From assembly GCA_022841625.1 (NCBI GenBank), contig JALHRD010000026.1, forward strand, positions 1 to 64,000: a stretch of DNA of 64,000 nt, in the 5' to 3' direction. The position numbers were made by a program, and so were the translations under genes. The notes beneath the pieces were generated by a model that searched no databases, had not been told where the DNA came from, and saw nothing but the letters and a program-made list of their open reading frames with translations. Source of the DNA: Xanthobacteraceae bacterium (GTDB lineage: Bacteria > Pseudomonadota > Alphaproteobacteria > Rhizobiales > Xanthobacteraceae). Positions 43,107 through 51,216 of this stretch are shown in pieces (position 1 is the first letter of the stretch; each line of letters begins with the position of its first letter).

Positions 43107-45359
43107 TTGGCCTTGGCTTCAGCGAGCAATGCTGCGGAACGCGCGACCGCGCACCGAGCATACGTGCGCGCCGTCAGCATCCTCGTCGCGTTTGCGATCG
43201 TCTGTGTTGTCGTCGCCGCAGTAACCGCCGCGCGGCATGCCGATGAAATGGCGCTTGCAACCGAGCGCCAACTGCTCAGCCGCGCACTGCAAAGCTATGG
43301 CGAGCGCATGCAGCGTGAGGTCGAAGCGGTCGCGAGCACGGAAGCCGCCTATCGCAAGATCCGGCTCGATCTCGATCTCGATTGGATGCAATTTTATGTC
43401 GGACAGCGGCTTCATTCCTATTTCGGACATCACTTCGTCTTTGTGATGGACGCGTCCGCTCAGATTTTGATTGCCGCGCTTGGCGATCGCCGCGCCGATC
43501 CGGGCTGGTTCAATTCGGTCCGCGGCGACCTCGATCTCGCGCTTGGCCAATTGCGCGCCCCGATCGCCGAAAGCTCCGGCAACGCACTGGCCAGCGCCGG
43601 CCCGCACACGACGGCGCACGGCATCACCAGCCTGCAAAGCTTTCTCGGCCGGCCCGCGATCCTCGCCGCCGTCGCCGTCACCAACCGCGGCGACGGAAAA
43701 TCGATTGAAGCATCGCAGGCGCCGGCCGTCATCGCCATCAAAATGATCGATGGCGACGTCCTGTCGGAAATCGCCGCACAACTTCACTTGCGCAATTTGC
43801 GCGAGTCCAGCTCCGGGCGGCTTGCGCCCGATGAGCATATTTTCCCGCTGATCAACCAGCAGGGCGATCAGATCGCGACCCTTACCTGGACGCCAAACCG
43901 GCCCGGCGCCGAAATCATCAGCAGCGTCGTCCCGTCGATTGCGGTTACGCTCGGCAGCTTTGCGCTGCTGGCGGCCATGGTGCTGGCCTATATGCGCCAC
44001 ACCGCCGCGACTATCGCGTCGGGCGAAACCAGACTGCGCCATCTTGCGATGCACGACTATTTGTGCGAATTGCCCAACCGGGTGTCGTTCAGCGAGCGCT
44101 TGGAAGCCACCATCACACATGTCCGCGAGGGCGGCCTGCCGGCGGCCGTGCTCTGCATCGATCTCGATCATTTCAAGGATGTCAACGATACGCTCGGTCA
44201 CCCGGTTGGCGACGAATTGATCCGCGCGGTGGCGCAACGGCTTATCTCGACCAGCAGCAAGACCGATCTTGTCGCGCGCATCGGCGGCGACGAGTTCGCC
44301 CTTATCGCCAGTGGCGAATCCGACCATACGGCCTTGCTGAATGGCGCCAATCGGCTGATTAACGCGATCTGCGCCCCATATCTGATCGGCAACCACACCA
44401 TTGTCATTGGCGCCAGCATCGGCATCGCCGTCATTAATACACGCACCACCGGTTCGTCCGACATCATGCGCCACGCCGACATGGCGCTCTATCGCGCAAA
44501 AAACGAAGGCCGCAACCGCGCCTGTGTCTATGACAGCGCCATGGACAGCGACCTGGTCAAGCGCAAGCAGATCGAAACCGACCTGCGGCTGGCAATCGAA
44601 CGCAACGAATTGAAGCTTGTCTATCAGCCGATCGTGAACAATAGCGGCGAAACCATCATCGGCGTCGAGGCGCTGTGCCGCTGGACGCACCCGGTTCACG
44701 GCGAAGTTCCACCGTCGGAATTCGTTCCGATTGCCGAACTCAGCGGAATGATTACCGACCTCGGAGAGTGGGTGCTGCGGCGCGCCTGTATCGACGGCGA
44801 TGCCTGGCCGGATATCATCGTTGCCGTCAACGTATCGCCATTGCAATTCCGGCGCGCCGACTTTGTCGACGCGGTCGAGCGCATCGTCACCGAAACCGGC
44901 TTCGATCCGACCCGGCTTGAGCTTGAGGTCACCGAGAGCACGCTGCTTGGCAATGTCGACAGCGCGGAGCTGGCGATGTTCCGCCTCAAGGCGCTCGGCG
45001 TGCGGCTCGCGCTCGACGATTTCGGCACCGGCTATTCGAGCCTGCTCTATCTGCGCCGTTTCCCATTCGACAAGCTCAAGATCGATCGCACCTTCGTGCA
45101 TTCGATCGAGCGTGCCGCCGACGCCGCCGCGATTGTGCATGCGGTAGTCAGCCTGGGCCGCGGCCTTGGCATGAAGGTGACCGCGGAAGGCGTCGAAACC
45201 GCTGAACAGCACCTGTTCCTGCGCGCCGCTGGCATTCATTCGATGCAGGGCTACCGCTTCGGCCGCCCCGGCCCGGCCGCCGATATCAGCAAGCGGCTGG
45301 CGCTGCCGGATTCCTTCCGAATCAGCGACGACATCGTACCCCTGACGCGGGCGGGCTGA
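43107..45359 (+). CDS. Membrane GGDEF-EAL protein with CHASE4-like sensor
   Basis: 750 aa from a TTG with AGGATT upstream; the frame is open back to a TTG at 43014. No in-frame ATG occurs before the first membrane helix, so the start is uncertain. Helix 1 (SILVAFAIVCVVVAAVTA) and helix 2 (SIAVTLGSFALLAAMVLAY) enclose a periplasmic domain of about 250 aa with DWMQFYVGQRLHSYFGHHFVFVMD, a CHASE4-type start. The GGDEF domain has RIGGDEFALIA (canonical). The EAL domain has GVEALCRW, DDFGTGYSSLLYL and the KIDRTFV loop. Both outputs look intact, so it may make or degrade c-di-GMP. Confidence 0.92.
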   Translation: MALASASNAAERATAHRAYVRAVSILVAFAIVCVVVAAVTAARHADEMALATERQLLSRALQSYGERMQREVEAVASTEAAYRKIRLDLDLDWMQFYVGQRLHSYFGHHFVFVMDASAQILIAALGDRRADPGWFNSVRGDLDLALGQLRAPIAESSGNALASAGPHTTAHGITSLQSFLGRPAILAAVAVTNRGDGKSIEASQAPAVIAIKMIDGDVLSEIAAQLHLRNLRESSSGRLAPDEHIFPLINQQGDQIATLTWTPNRPGAEIISSVVPSIAVTLGSFALLAAMVLAYMRHTAATIASGETRLRHLAMHDYLCELPNRVSFSERLEATITHVREGGLPAAVLCIDLDHFKDVNDTLGHPVGDELIRAVAQRLISTSSKTDLVARIGGDEFALIASGESDHTALLNGANRLINAICAPYLIGNHTIVIGASIGIAVINTRTTGSSDIMRHADMALYRAKNEGRNRACVYDSAMDSDLVKRKQIETDLRLAIERNELKLVYQPIVNNSGETIIGVEALCRWTHPVHGEVPPSEFVPIAELSGMITDLGEWVLRRACIDGDAWPDIIVAVNVSPLQFRRADFVDAVERIVTETGFDPTRLELEVTESTLLGNVDSAELAMFRLKALGVRLALDDFGTGYSSLLYLRRFPFDKLKIDRTFVHSIERAADAAAIVHAVVSLGRGLGMKVTAEGVETAEQHLFLRAAGIHSMQGYRFGRPGPAADISKRLALPDSFRISDDIVPLTRAG

Positions 45360-45492
45360 GGCCGGGCGGCAGCTTCGCCACCGCCGATCCCCCGTGCGGG
45401 GGATGCCCGCCGCCTTGAATCAGGACGTAATATAGGCGGTATATCAATCCCTGGCGGCCTTCCGCCTCCGGGCGCCAAGGGCAAATTGCGCC

Positions 45493-45600
45493 ATGAATAT
45501 CGACGTCGCCCCCCGAAATTCTCTCGGACGTCATTGGCAAGATCTACGACAGCGCGGTCGATCCGGCGCTGTGGCCGGTTGCGCTTGAAGGTGCCTGCGA
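45493..45600 (+). pseudogene. Frameshifted remnant of a LuxR-type regulator N-terminus
   Basis: From the ATG at 45493, MNIDVAP is followed, after removing one C from a C6 run (45509-45514), by EILSDVIGKIYDSAVDPALW and PVALEGACELKG. This matches the conserved N-terminus of a group of Bradyrhizobium-type LuxR/HTH regulators. The remainder of the gene, including the HTH, is absent. The bases to 45785 hold no other feature. It could alternatively be a short real peptide, but the frameshift argues against that. Confidence 0.6.
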
Positions 45601-45785
45601 ACTAAAGGGAGATAGGCCACGCGCCACCGCAATTTCCATCGACTGTGGCAACCGGGCCACGGCGAACAACGGTCAGCGCCCCGGACAAGATAAAGCTGCA
45701 GTGGACGGCCTGGACCCTTGCGCGCGATATTTCGCTATCATCGCCAGGCTACGCCCCTCGTTGAACAATCCATCCGGAGACCCAC

Positions 45786-46544
45786 ATGCCCGCATTGCAA
45801 AAAGTCGCCGTCGTTACCGGCGCCGGGACCGGCATCGGCAAGGCGGTGGCGCTCGCGCTGATGAAGGACGGCTTTGCCGTGGCGCTCGCCGGCCGCCGCA
45901 AGGACAAGCTCGACGAGACCGCCGCCCAGGGCGCCAACGGGCGGAGCCTGGTGGTGCCGACCGATGTCAGCGACCCGGCCTCGGTCGCGGCATTGTTTGC
46001 GCGCACCAGGGAGGCGTTCGGCCGCTGCGACGTGCTGTTCAACAATGCCGGCATCGGCGCGCCGGCGATGCCGATCGAGGACATTCCCTACGAGACCTGG
46101 AAGAAGGTGGTCGATATCAATCTCACCGGCATGTTCCTGTGCACCCAGGAAGCGATCCGGCTGATGAAATCGCAGGACCCGCGCGGCGGCCGCATTGTCA
46201 ATAACGGCTCGATCTCGGCGCACACGCCGCGGCCCGGCGCCGCCGCCTACACCGCGACCAAGCACGCCGTCACCGGGCTGACCAAGCAGACCGCGCTCGA
46301 CTGCCGCGGCAAGGATATCGTCTGCGGCCAGATCGACATCGGCAATGCCGCAACCCCGTTGACCGAGCGCATGGTGCAAGGCCAGGGCGTGTTGCAGCCG
46401 GACGGCCGCATGATGGTCGAGGCCCGCATGAACGCTAACGACATCGGCCGCGCGGTGGTCTACATGGCCGGCCTGCCGCTCGACACCAATGTTCTGTTCA
46501 TGACCGTCATGGCCAATGCGATGCCGTTCGTCGGGCGGGGCTGA
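45786..46544 (+). CDS. SDR family oxidoreductase
   Basis: 252 aa. [21 protein letters not shown] has the TGxxxGxG cofactor motif. FNNAGIG is the NNAG motif. Ser in [12 protein letters not shown] and Y-x-x-x-K in [12 protein letters not shown] are the catalytic residues. The Arg-Arg after the second strand (LAGRRKDKL) favours NADP(H). The substrate cannot be told. An alternative origin from the LuxR locus upstream is not implied; spacing is about 190 bp. Confidence 0.93.
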   Translation: MPALQKVAVVTGAGTGIGKAVALALMKDGFAVALAGRRKDKLDETAAQGANGRSLVVPTDVSDPASVAALFARTREAFGRCDVLFNNAGIGAPAMPIEDIPYETWKKVVDINLTGMFLCTQEAIRLMKSQDPRGGRIVNNGSISAHTPRPGAAAYTATKHAVTGLTKQTALDCRGKDIVCGQIDIGNAATPLTERMVQGQGVLQPDGRMMVEARMNANDIGRAVVYMAGLPLDTNVLFMTVMANAMPFVGRG

Positions 46545-46643
46545 GCGGCGAAAGCCATTGCGCGCCCGCCGGGGCCGACGGCGTAACATCGGCACGAACG
46601 CAGGCAGCATTGCTGCCGATGGCACCGGGTCGCGGCGCGGCGC

Positions 46644-46657
46644 TTGACTCAGATCAA
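46644..46657. promoter_or_regulatory. Putative FixK/FNR box
   Basis: TTGAC-TCAG-ATCAA has the TTGAT-N4-ATCAA consensus with one mismatch. It is 55 bp upstream of the SHOCT-gene ATG, a suitable distance for activation. In this order FixK/FNR proteins turn on low-oxygen genes. Confidence 0.62.
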
Positions 46658-46711
46658 ACCGATCACCCGTCAACGCTCTAACCTTGCTCCATCTAAAGAT
46701 GGAGCAACGCC

Positions 46712-46951
46712 ATGATGTATGGATGGGACGGCGCGCCTTGGTACGGCATGATTTTCGGGCCGCTCATGATGATCGGCTTTGTTGTTCTGACGGTACTCAT
46801 CATCGCATGGGCGCTGCGGGCATTTGGCCTGGGATGGCAATCCGACGCATCCGACACGACCCCGCTCGATACGCTCAAACATCGCTTCGCGCGGGGCGAG
46901 ATCGACCGCGCGGAATTTGAGGAGCGCAAGAAGGTGCTGACCGGTTCATGA
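46712..46951 (+). CDS. SHOCT-domain small membrane protein
   Basis: 79 aa. An N-terminal Met/aromatic-rich part (MMYGWDGAPWYGMIFG) and one membrane helix (MMIGFVVLTVLIIAWALRAFG) are followed by a SHOCT motif, DTLKHRFARGEIDRAEFEERKKVL. SHOCT proteins are small and membrane-linked, often in operons for metal or redox stress. A putative FixK/FNR box lies upstream. It is followed by the P19-like gene 70 bp downstream. Confidence 0.85.
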   Translation: MMYGWDGAPWYGMIFGPLMMIGFVVLTVLIIAWALRAFGLGWQSDASDTTPLDTLKHRFARGEIDRAEFEERKKVLTGS

Positions 46952-47021
46952 ACCGCGGCGCAGCAACCTGTTGCAGTAACTCGGCGTTTCACATTCAAAA
47001 CCTGTGCAAAGGGGTTATGCC

Positions 47022-47600
47022 ATGAAAGCCTTCATACTGGCGACGCTGGCCGTCGCTGTGTCAACGTCGCTGGCTCTGGCGCAGCAGCAGCCGAAGGTAA
47101 AGCCGCTCGCGACGGCGGAAGACCCCACGAAGAAGACCATTTTGGTCGGGCGCGCCGAGGCGGCCGGCATGATCATTCAGTTCGAACTCGAACCTGCCGT
47201 CGCAATGATCATGCTTGCCGGCACGCCGCCAAAGCCGATGGAGCACGGCCCCGCCGCCGGCGAGATCTACCATGTCGAGGTAAAGCCGATCGATCCGCGC
47301 TCAAAGACACGCATTTCCTACGCCCATATCGTCTTCGAGGCGACCAATAAGGACACCGGAAAATCGCTGAAGGGCGAGCTGCATCCGATGTGGGGCAGCA
47401 GCGGTCTGCATTATGCGATGAACAGCGCGCTGCTCGGCGATGGTGCCTATGCGGCGAGGATCACGGTTCACTCACCCACATTCGGGCGGTCCCCGAGCGA
47501 CCGGAATTTGTTCATGACGCCGGCGGTTGCCAACTTCCACTTCAGACTGAAGGACCGCATCCTCACTGAAGTGTCGGAGCCGAGCCCGCTGCCAAACTGA
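47022..47600 (+). CDS. Exported metal-binding protein, P19/Tp34-like
   Basis: 192 aa from the ATG at 47022 with AAGGGG upstream. After the signal peptide (ATLAVAVSTSLALAQ) the beta domain has PPKPMEHGPAAGEIYHVEVKP, GELHPMWGSSGLHYAMNSALL and GAYAARITVHSPTFG. The Met/His arrangement and the HYAMN...LLGDG sequence resemble P19/Tp34 periplasmic iron or copper proteins (PF10634). It is a divergent member, so the call is tentative. It probably shares the transcript with the SHOCT gene. Confidence 0.66.
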   Translation: MKAFILATLAVAVSTSLALAQQQPKVKPLATAEDPTKKTILVGRAEAAGMIIQFELEPAVAMIMLAGTPPKPMEHGPAAGEIYHVEVKPIDPRSKTRISYAHIVFEATNKDTGKSLKGELHPMWGSSGLHYAMNSALLGDGAYAARITVHSPTFGRSPSDRNLFMTPAVANFHFRLKDRILTEVSEPSPLPN

Positions 47601-47676
47601 ACCTGACCGAAGGGCAAGACGCGCCACGGTCGGAGCCGCTACAATCCCCTCGCGAGTTTCTGGGGTACGCGGGGGC

Positions 47677-48951
47677 ATGTTGCAATTTCAATCGGCCATC
47701 GGCGTCGTCGGCCTGCTCGGCATCGCTTGGCTGTTCAGCGAAGCCCGGCGCGCCGTGCGTTGGAAACAGGCGGGCTTGGCGCTGGCAGTCACCGTCATCG
47801 TTGCGGTGGTGCTGCTCAAGATCCCGCAGGTCGTCGCCGTCTTCGCCTATGTCAACCAAGCGGTCGGCGCGATTGCGGCGGCGACCCGCGCCGGTACCGC
47901 CTTTGTGTTCGGCTATCTCGGCGGCGGCCCCCTGCCCTATGACCTCAAGCAGCCCGGCGCCGACTTCGTGCTGGCGCTGCAAGCGCTGCCGGTGCTGCTG
48001 GTGATGAGCGTGTTGACGACGCTGCTGTTCTACTGGCGCATCCTGCCGCCCTTGGTGCGCGGCTTCTCCTGGGCACTGGAACGGACCATCGGCGTCGGCG
48101 GTGCGGTCGGGCTCGCGACCGCGACCAATATTTTTGTCGGCCATGTCGAAGCGCCGCTGTTCATCCGGCCCTATCTTGCGCGGCTTACCCGCACCGAACT
48201 GTTCATCGTCATGACTGGCGGCATGGCCGGCATCGCCGGCACCGTGCTGGTGCTGTACGCCACGATGCTGGCGCCGCTGATCCCCGATGCCGCCGCGCAT
48301 CTGGTGATCGCGTCGGTGCTGGGCGCGCCGGCCGCCATTCTCATCAGTCTGATCATGGTGCCGGAAAAAGCCCCCACCTCCCACGCGGCAGAGCCGGGAG
48401 GGGGTACCGGCGGCGAACTGGTCGAGCCCGCGCCGGTGGCCTCAAGCACCATGGATGCCATCGTCAAGGGCACCGCCGCCGGGCTGGAATTGCTGCTCAC
48501 GATCTGTGCCATGCTGATCGTGCTGGTGGCGCTGGTGCATCTTGCCAATGCCGTCATCGGGCTCGCCCCCGATGTCGCGGGCGCGCCGCTCTCGCTGCAA
48601 CGCGTGCTCGGTTGGGCAATGGCGCCGGTATGCTGGCTGATGGGCATTCCGTGGGATCAGGCCGCCACCGCCGGCCGCCTGATGGGCATCAAAACCATCC
48701 TGAACGAATTGATCGCCTATGTGGAACTGTCCAAGCTCGGACCCGACGCGCTCGATCCGCGCTCGCGGCTGATCATGCTTTACGCGCTATGCGGCTTCGC
48801 CAATTTCGGCTCGCTCGGCATCATGATCGGCGGCATGGCGACCATGTGCCCGGAACGCCGCGACGATATTGTGTCGCTCGGCCTCAAGTCGATCGTCTCA
48901 GGCACGCTCGCAACCTGCCTGATCGGCGCGATCGTCGGCGTGCTGAACTGA
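47677..48951 (+). CDS. NupC/CNT concentrative nucleoside transporter
   Basis: 424 aa with about 9-10 membrane helices. GLATATNIFVGHVEAPLFIRPYL and the TGGMAGIAGTVLVLY motif are CNT hallmarks. GFANFGSLGIMIGGMATMCPERR is the C-terminal nucleoside-gate signature. It imports nucleosides with Na+ or H+. Unlike the genes next to it, it is not obviously in an operon; the P19-like gene is 76 bp upstream. Confidence 0.94.
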   Translation: MLQFQSAIGVVGLLGIAWLFSEARRAVRWKQAGLALAVTVIVAVVLLKIPQVVAVFAYVNQAVGAIAAATRAGTAFVFGYLGGGPLPYDLKQPGADFVLALQALPVLLVMSVLTTLLFYWRILPPLVRGFSWALERTIGVGGAVGLATATNIFVGHVEAPLFIRPYLARLTRTELFIVMTGGMAGIAGTVLVLYATMLAPLIPDAAAHLVIASVLGAPAAILISLIMVPEKAPTSHAAEPGGGTGGELVEPAPVASSTMDAIVKGTAAGLELLLTICAMLIVLVALVHLANAVIGLAPDVAGAPLSLQRVLGWAMAPVCWLMGIPWDQAATAGRLMGIKTILNELIAYVELSKLGPDALDPRSRLIMLYALCGFANFGSLGIMIGGMATMCPERRDDIVSLGLKSIVSGTLATCLIGAIVGVLN

Positions 48952-48954
48952 GCG

Positions 48955-49893
48955 CTATCCCGGCGACGGAGCGTATTTGCCGCTGATCTGCGGCGCATAT
49001 CCGCCCTTGCCGCCCTTGGTTTCCCATTCCAGGCGCGTGTCGCGTGGCCAAGTTCGCTTGAGGTCGTCGCGGACATCGACGCGCAGCCGGCCAAGTCCAT
49101 CGATCTCAAGCTCGATCTTGTCGCCATTCTGGAACGCATGCAGGCCGCGATGGTTGGTGCCGGTTGCCAACACATCTCCCGGCTCCAGCCCGTGAATCGA
49201 GCTGACGAACTCGATGCAACGCGGAATTTTGTTTGCCATGTCGTCGGTATTGTAATTCTGCTTCAGCGTGCCGTTGTTCCACAACCGGACTTGGAGCTTG
49301 TGCGGATCCTTGATCTCGTCGGCGGTAACGATGTAAGGCCCGATCGGGGCAAACGTATCGCGCGATTTCATCTGGTAGAAGGTATTGCCCGGCGGCTTCA
49401 GCCCGCGTGCCGAGCCGTCGATGAAGTTGGTGTAGCCGAACACGTAGTTCATCGCGTCGGCGGCTCTGATGTTGCTGCCGCGCCGGCCGATGATCACCGC
49501 AAGCTCGGCCTCGCCTTCAAAGTGGGTCGCCGGCACGTCGGGCAGCACCATCGTACCCCCGGTTGGCAGGATACAATTGGGCGACTTCAGGAACGCGTTG
49601 ATGGGCGCGGGCTCCTTGCGGGTGCCATCTTCCATGAAATTGACCGCCATGCAGTCGATATTGATCGGTCGCGGCAGCGGCGAACGGATTGTCACCTTGT
49701 TGAGCGGAATGGCGCGACCGGTGCCGGCGGCGGCCTCCATTTTCGGGCGGTACTCGGCAAACCGCTCGATCACGCCGTTGACCAGATCGTGCGGCCCGAG
49801 ATGCGGCACGTCCTTGACCGCGGCCGTGACGTCTACGACCACATCATCCTTCAGAATTCCGAGCCTGAAATCATCGAAAAACAGGATCTTCAC
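48955..49893 (-). CDS. Fumarylacetoacetate hydrolase (FAH) family protein
   Basis: 312 aa. INIDCMAVNFMEDGTRKEPAPINAFLKSPN is the N-terminal FAH motif. TGGTMVLPDVPATHFEGEAELAVII carries the metal-binding Glu pair, and GYTNFIDGSARGL the Asp. VLATGTNHRGLHAFQNGDKIELEIDGLG is the C-terminal signature. Members hydrolyse or decarboxylate beta-diketones or acylpyruvates in aromatic degradation. It diverges from the Bug and UbiD genes. Confidence 0.93.
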   Translation of the reverse strand: MKILFFDDFRLGILKDDVVVDVTAAVKDVPHLGPHDLVNGVIERFAEYRPKMEAAAGTGRAIPLNKVTIRSPLPRPINIDCMAVNFMEDGTRKEPAPINAFLKSPNCILPTGGTMVLPDVPATHFEGEAELAVIIGRRGSNIRAADAMNYVFGYTNFIDGSARGLKPPGNTFYQMKSRDTFAPIGPYIVTADEIKDPHKLQVRLWNNGTLKQNYNTDDMANKIPRCIEFVSSIHGLEPGDVLATGTNHRGLHAFQNGDKIELEIDGLGRLRVDVRDDLKRTWPRDTRLEWETKGGKGGYAPQISGKYAPSPG

Positions 49894-50174
49894 GGCGTCC
49901 TCCCATGCGTCCTTGGCGACTGCCCCTTACGCTAGTCCCAGGGGATGGACTTGATCAAGTGCCGATTCGGAAATCCTGGGTCGTTTTGCGTTTTGACCCT
50001 TTCTTCGAGGCAAGCCGCGATGTACTTTTGAAACACAGCCGCTCTGGAAACGGGACGTGCCGAAATCCCGTTCAGTACAATGGGCCGCTTCGTGCCATCG
50101 GCGGGCATCCCACTTCGTCATTCACCGCATGCGCGTCTTTGCGCGCATTTCGCCAACGACACTGGGAGGATTTG

Positions 50175-51143
50175 ATGAATCATTCACGCCGCACAGTCTT
50201 GCAGCTCGCCGCGGGCGCCGCGGCCCTCCCTGTCGCTACGCAATTGTCCTGGGCGCACAGCTATCCATCGCAACCGGTGCGGATTGTCGTCGGTTTTATC
50301 CCCGGCAGCTCTGCCGACATCGTCGCGCGCCTGATCGGCCAGTCGCTATCAGAACGCCTTGGCCAATCCTTCACCATCGACCATCGGCCCGGTGTCGGCG
50401 GCAACATCGCCGCGGAGACAGTCGCAAACGCAGCCGCCGACGGCCACACGCTGCTGTTGGTCGATCCTTCGAGCGCGATCAATGCGACGCTCTACGACAA
50501 GCTCGGCTTCGATTTCCGGCGTGACGTCGCGCCGGTCGCAGCACTGGTCCACTCGCCCAATGTCATGCTGGTGAGCCCATCGCTCCCGGCTACGACGGTT
50601 TCCGAATTCATCGCCTATGCAAAGGCCAACCCGGGCACGGTCAGGATGGCATCGGCGGGCGTCGGCACCGCGACCCATCTGGCCGGCGAACTGTTCAAAA
50701 TGAAAACCGGCGTCGCGCTGGTGCATGTGCCGTATCGTGGCGGCGCGGGCGCCTATGCCGATCTCGCCGCCGGCGCGGCCGACGTCTATTTCCCGCCGCT
50801 GGCCTCCGCGCTTGGTCACATCCAATCCGGCGCGGTGCGCGCCCTTGCGGTGACCACGCCGCAGCGGCAGCGATCGCACAACCTCCCGACCGTGAACGCG
50901 TCGGTGCCGGGCTATGCGGCCGGCACCTGGTATGGCGTCGGCGCGCCGCGCGACACGCCGCGCAGCATCGTTGCGCTGCTTAACAGCGCGATCAATGCCA
51001 GCCTCACCACGCCGCAATTGCGCACGCAAATTGGCGCGCTCGGCGGCACGGCGATCGCCGGCACGGCGGCCGATTTCGGCAGGCTCGTTGCCGACGAAAC
51101 CAAAATGTGGGCCTCGGTGATCAAACGCACGGCCATAAGCTGA
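50175..51143 (+). CDS. Bug/TctC-family transporter receptor (3), Tat-like signal
   Basis: 322 aa from the ATG at 50175 with GGGAGGA upstream. The N-terminus has SRRTVLQLAAGAAALPVA, a twin-arginine signal, unlike the other two Bug proteins here. Then SYPSQPVRIVVGFIPGSSADIVAR (ligand loop), VDPSSAINATLYDKLG, HLAGELFKMKTGVAL and VHVPYRGGAGAY are family motifs. The UbiD-family gene is 73 bp downstream in the same direction. Confidence 0.93.
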   Translation: MNHSRRTVLQLAAGAAALPVATQLSWAHSYPSQPVRIVVGFIPGSSADIVARLIGQSLSERLGQSFTIDHRPGVGGNIAAETVANAAADGHTLLLVDPSSAINATLYDKLGFDFRRDVAPVAALVHSPNVMLVSPSLPATTVSEFIAYAKANPGTVRMASAGVGTATHLAGELFKMKTGVALVHVPYRGGAGAYADLAAGAADVYFPPLASALGHIQSGAVRALAVTTPQRQRSHNLPTVNASVPGYAAGTWYGVGAPRDTPRSIVALLNSAINASLTTPQLRTQIGALGGTAIAGTAADFGRLVADETKMWASVIKRTAIS

Positions 51144-51216
51144 CGGCGGGCGATACACCATCGCGTCTTGCGCCACCGGAGATGCCGGCCGAACCCGCGC
51201 GCGCAATAGATAATAA

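Noticed and set aside
43119-45239. 706-codon open frame opposite the GGDEF-EAL gene
   Set aside because: It is a GC-driven shadow of a gene with full family motifs; the translated sequence shows no fold and is rich in Arg/Asp/His from reverse-strand codons.
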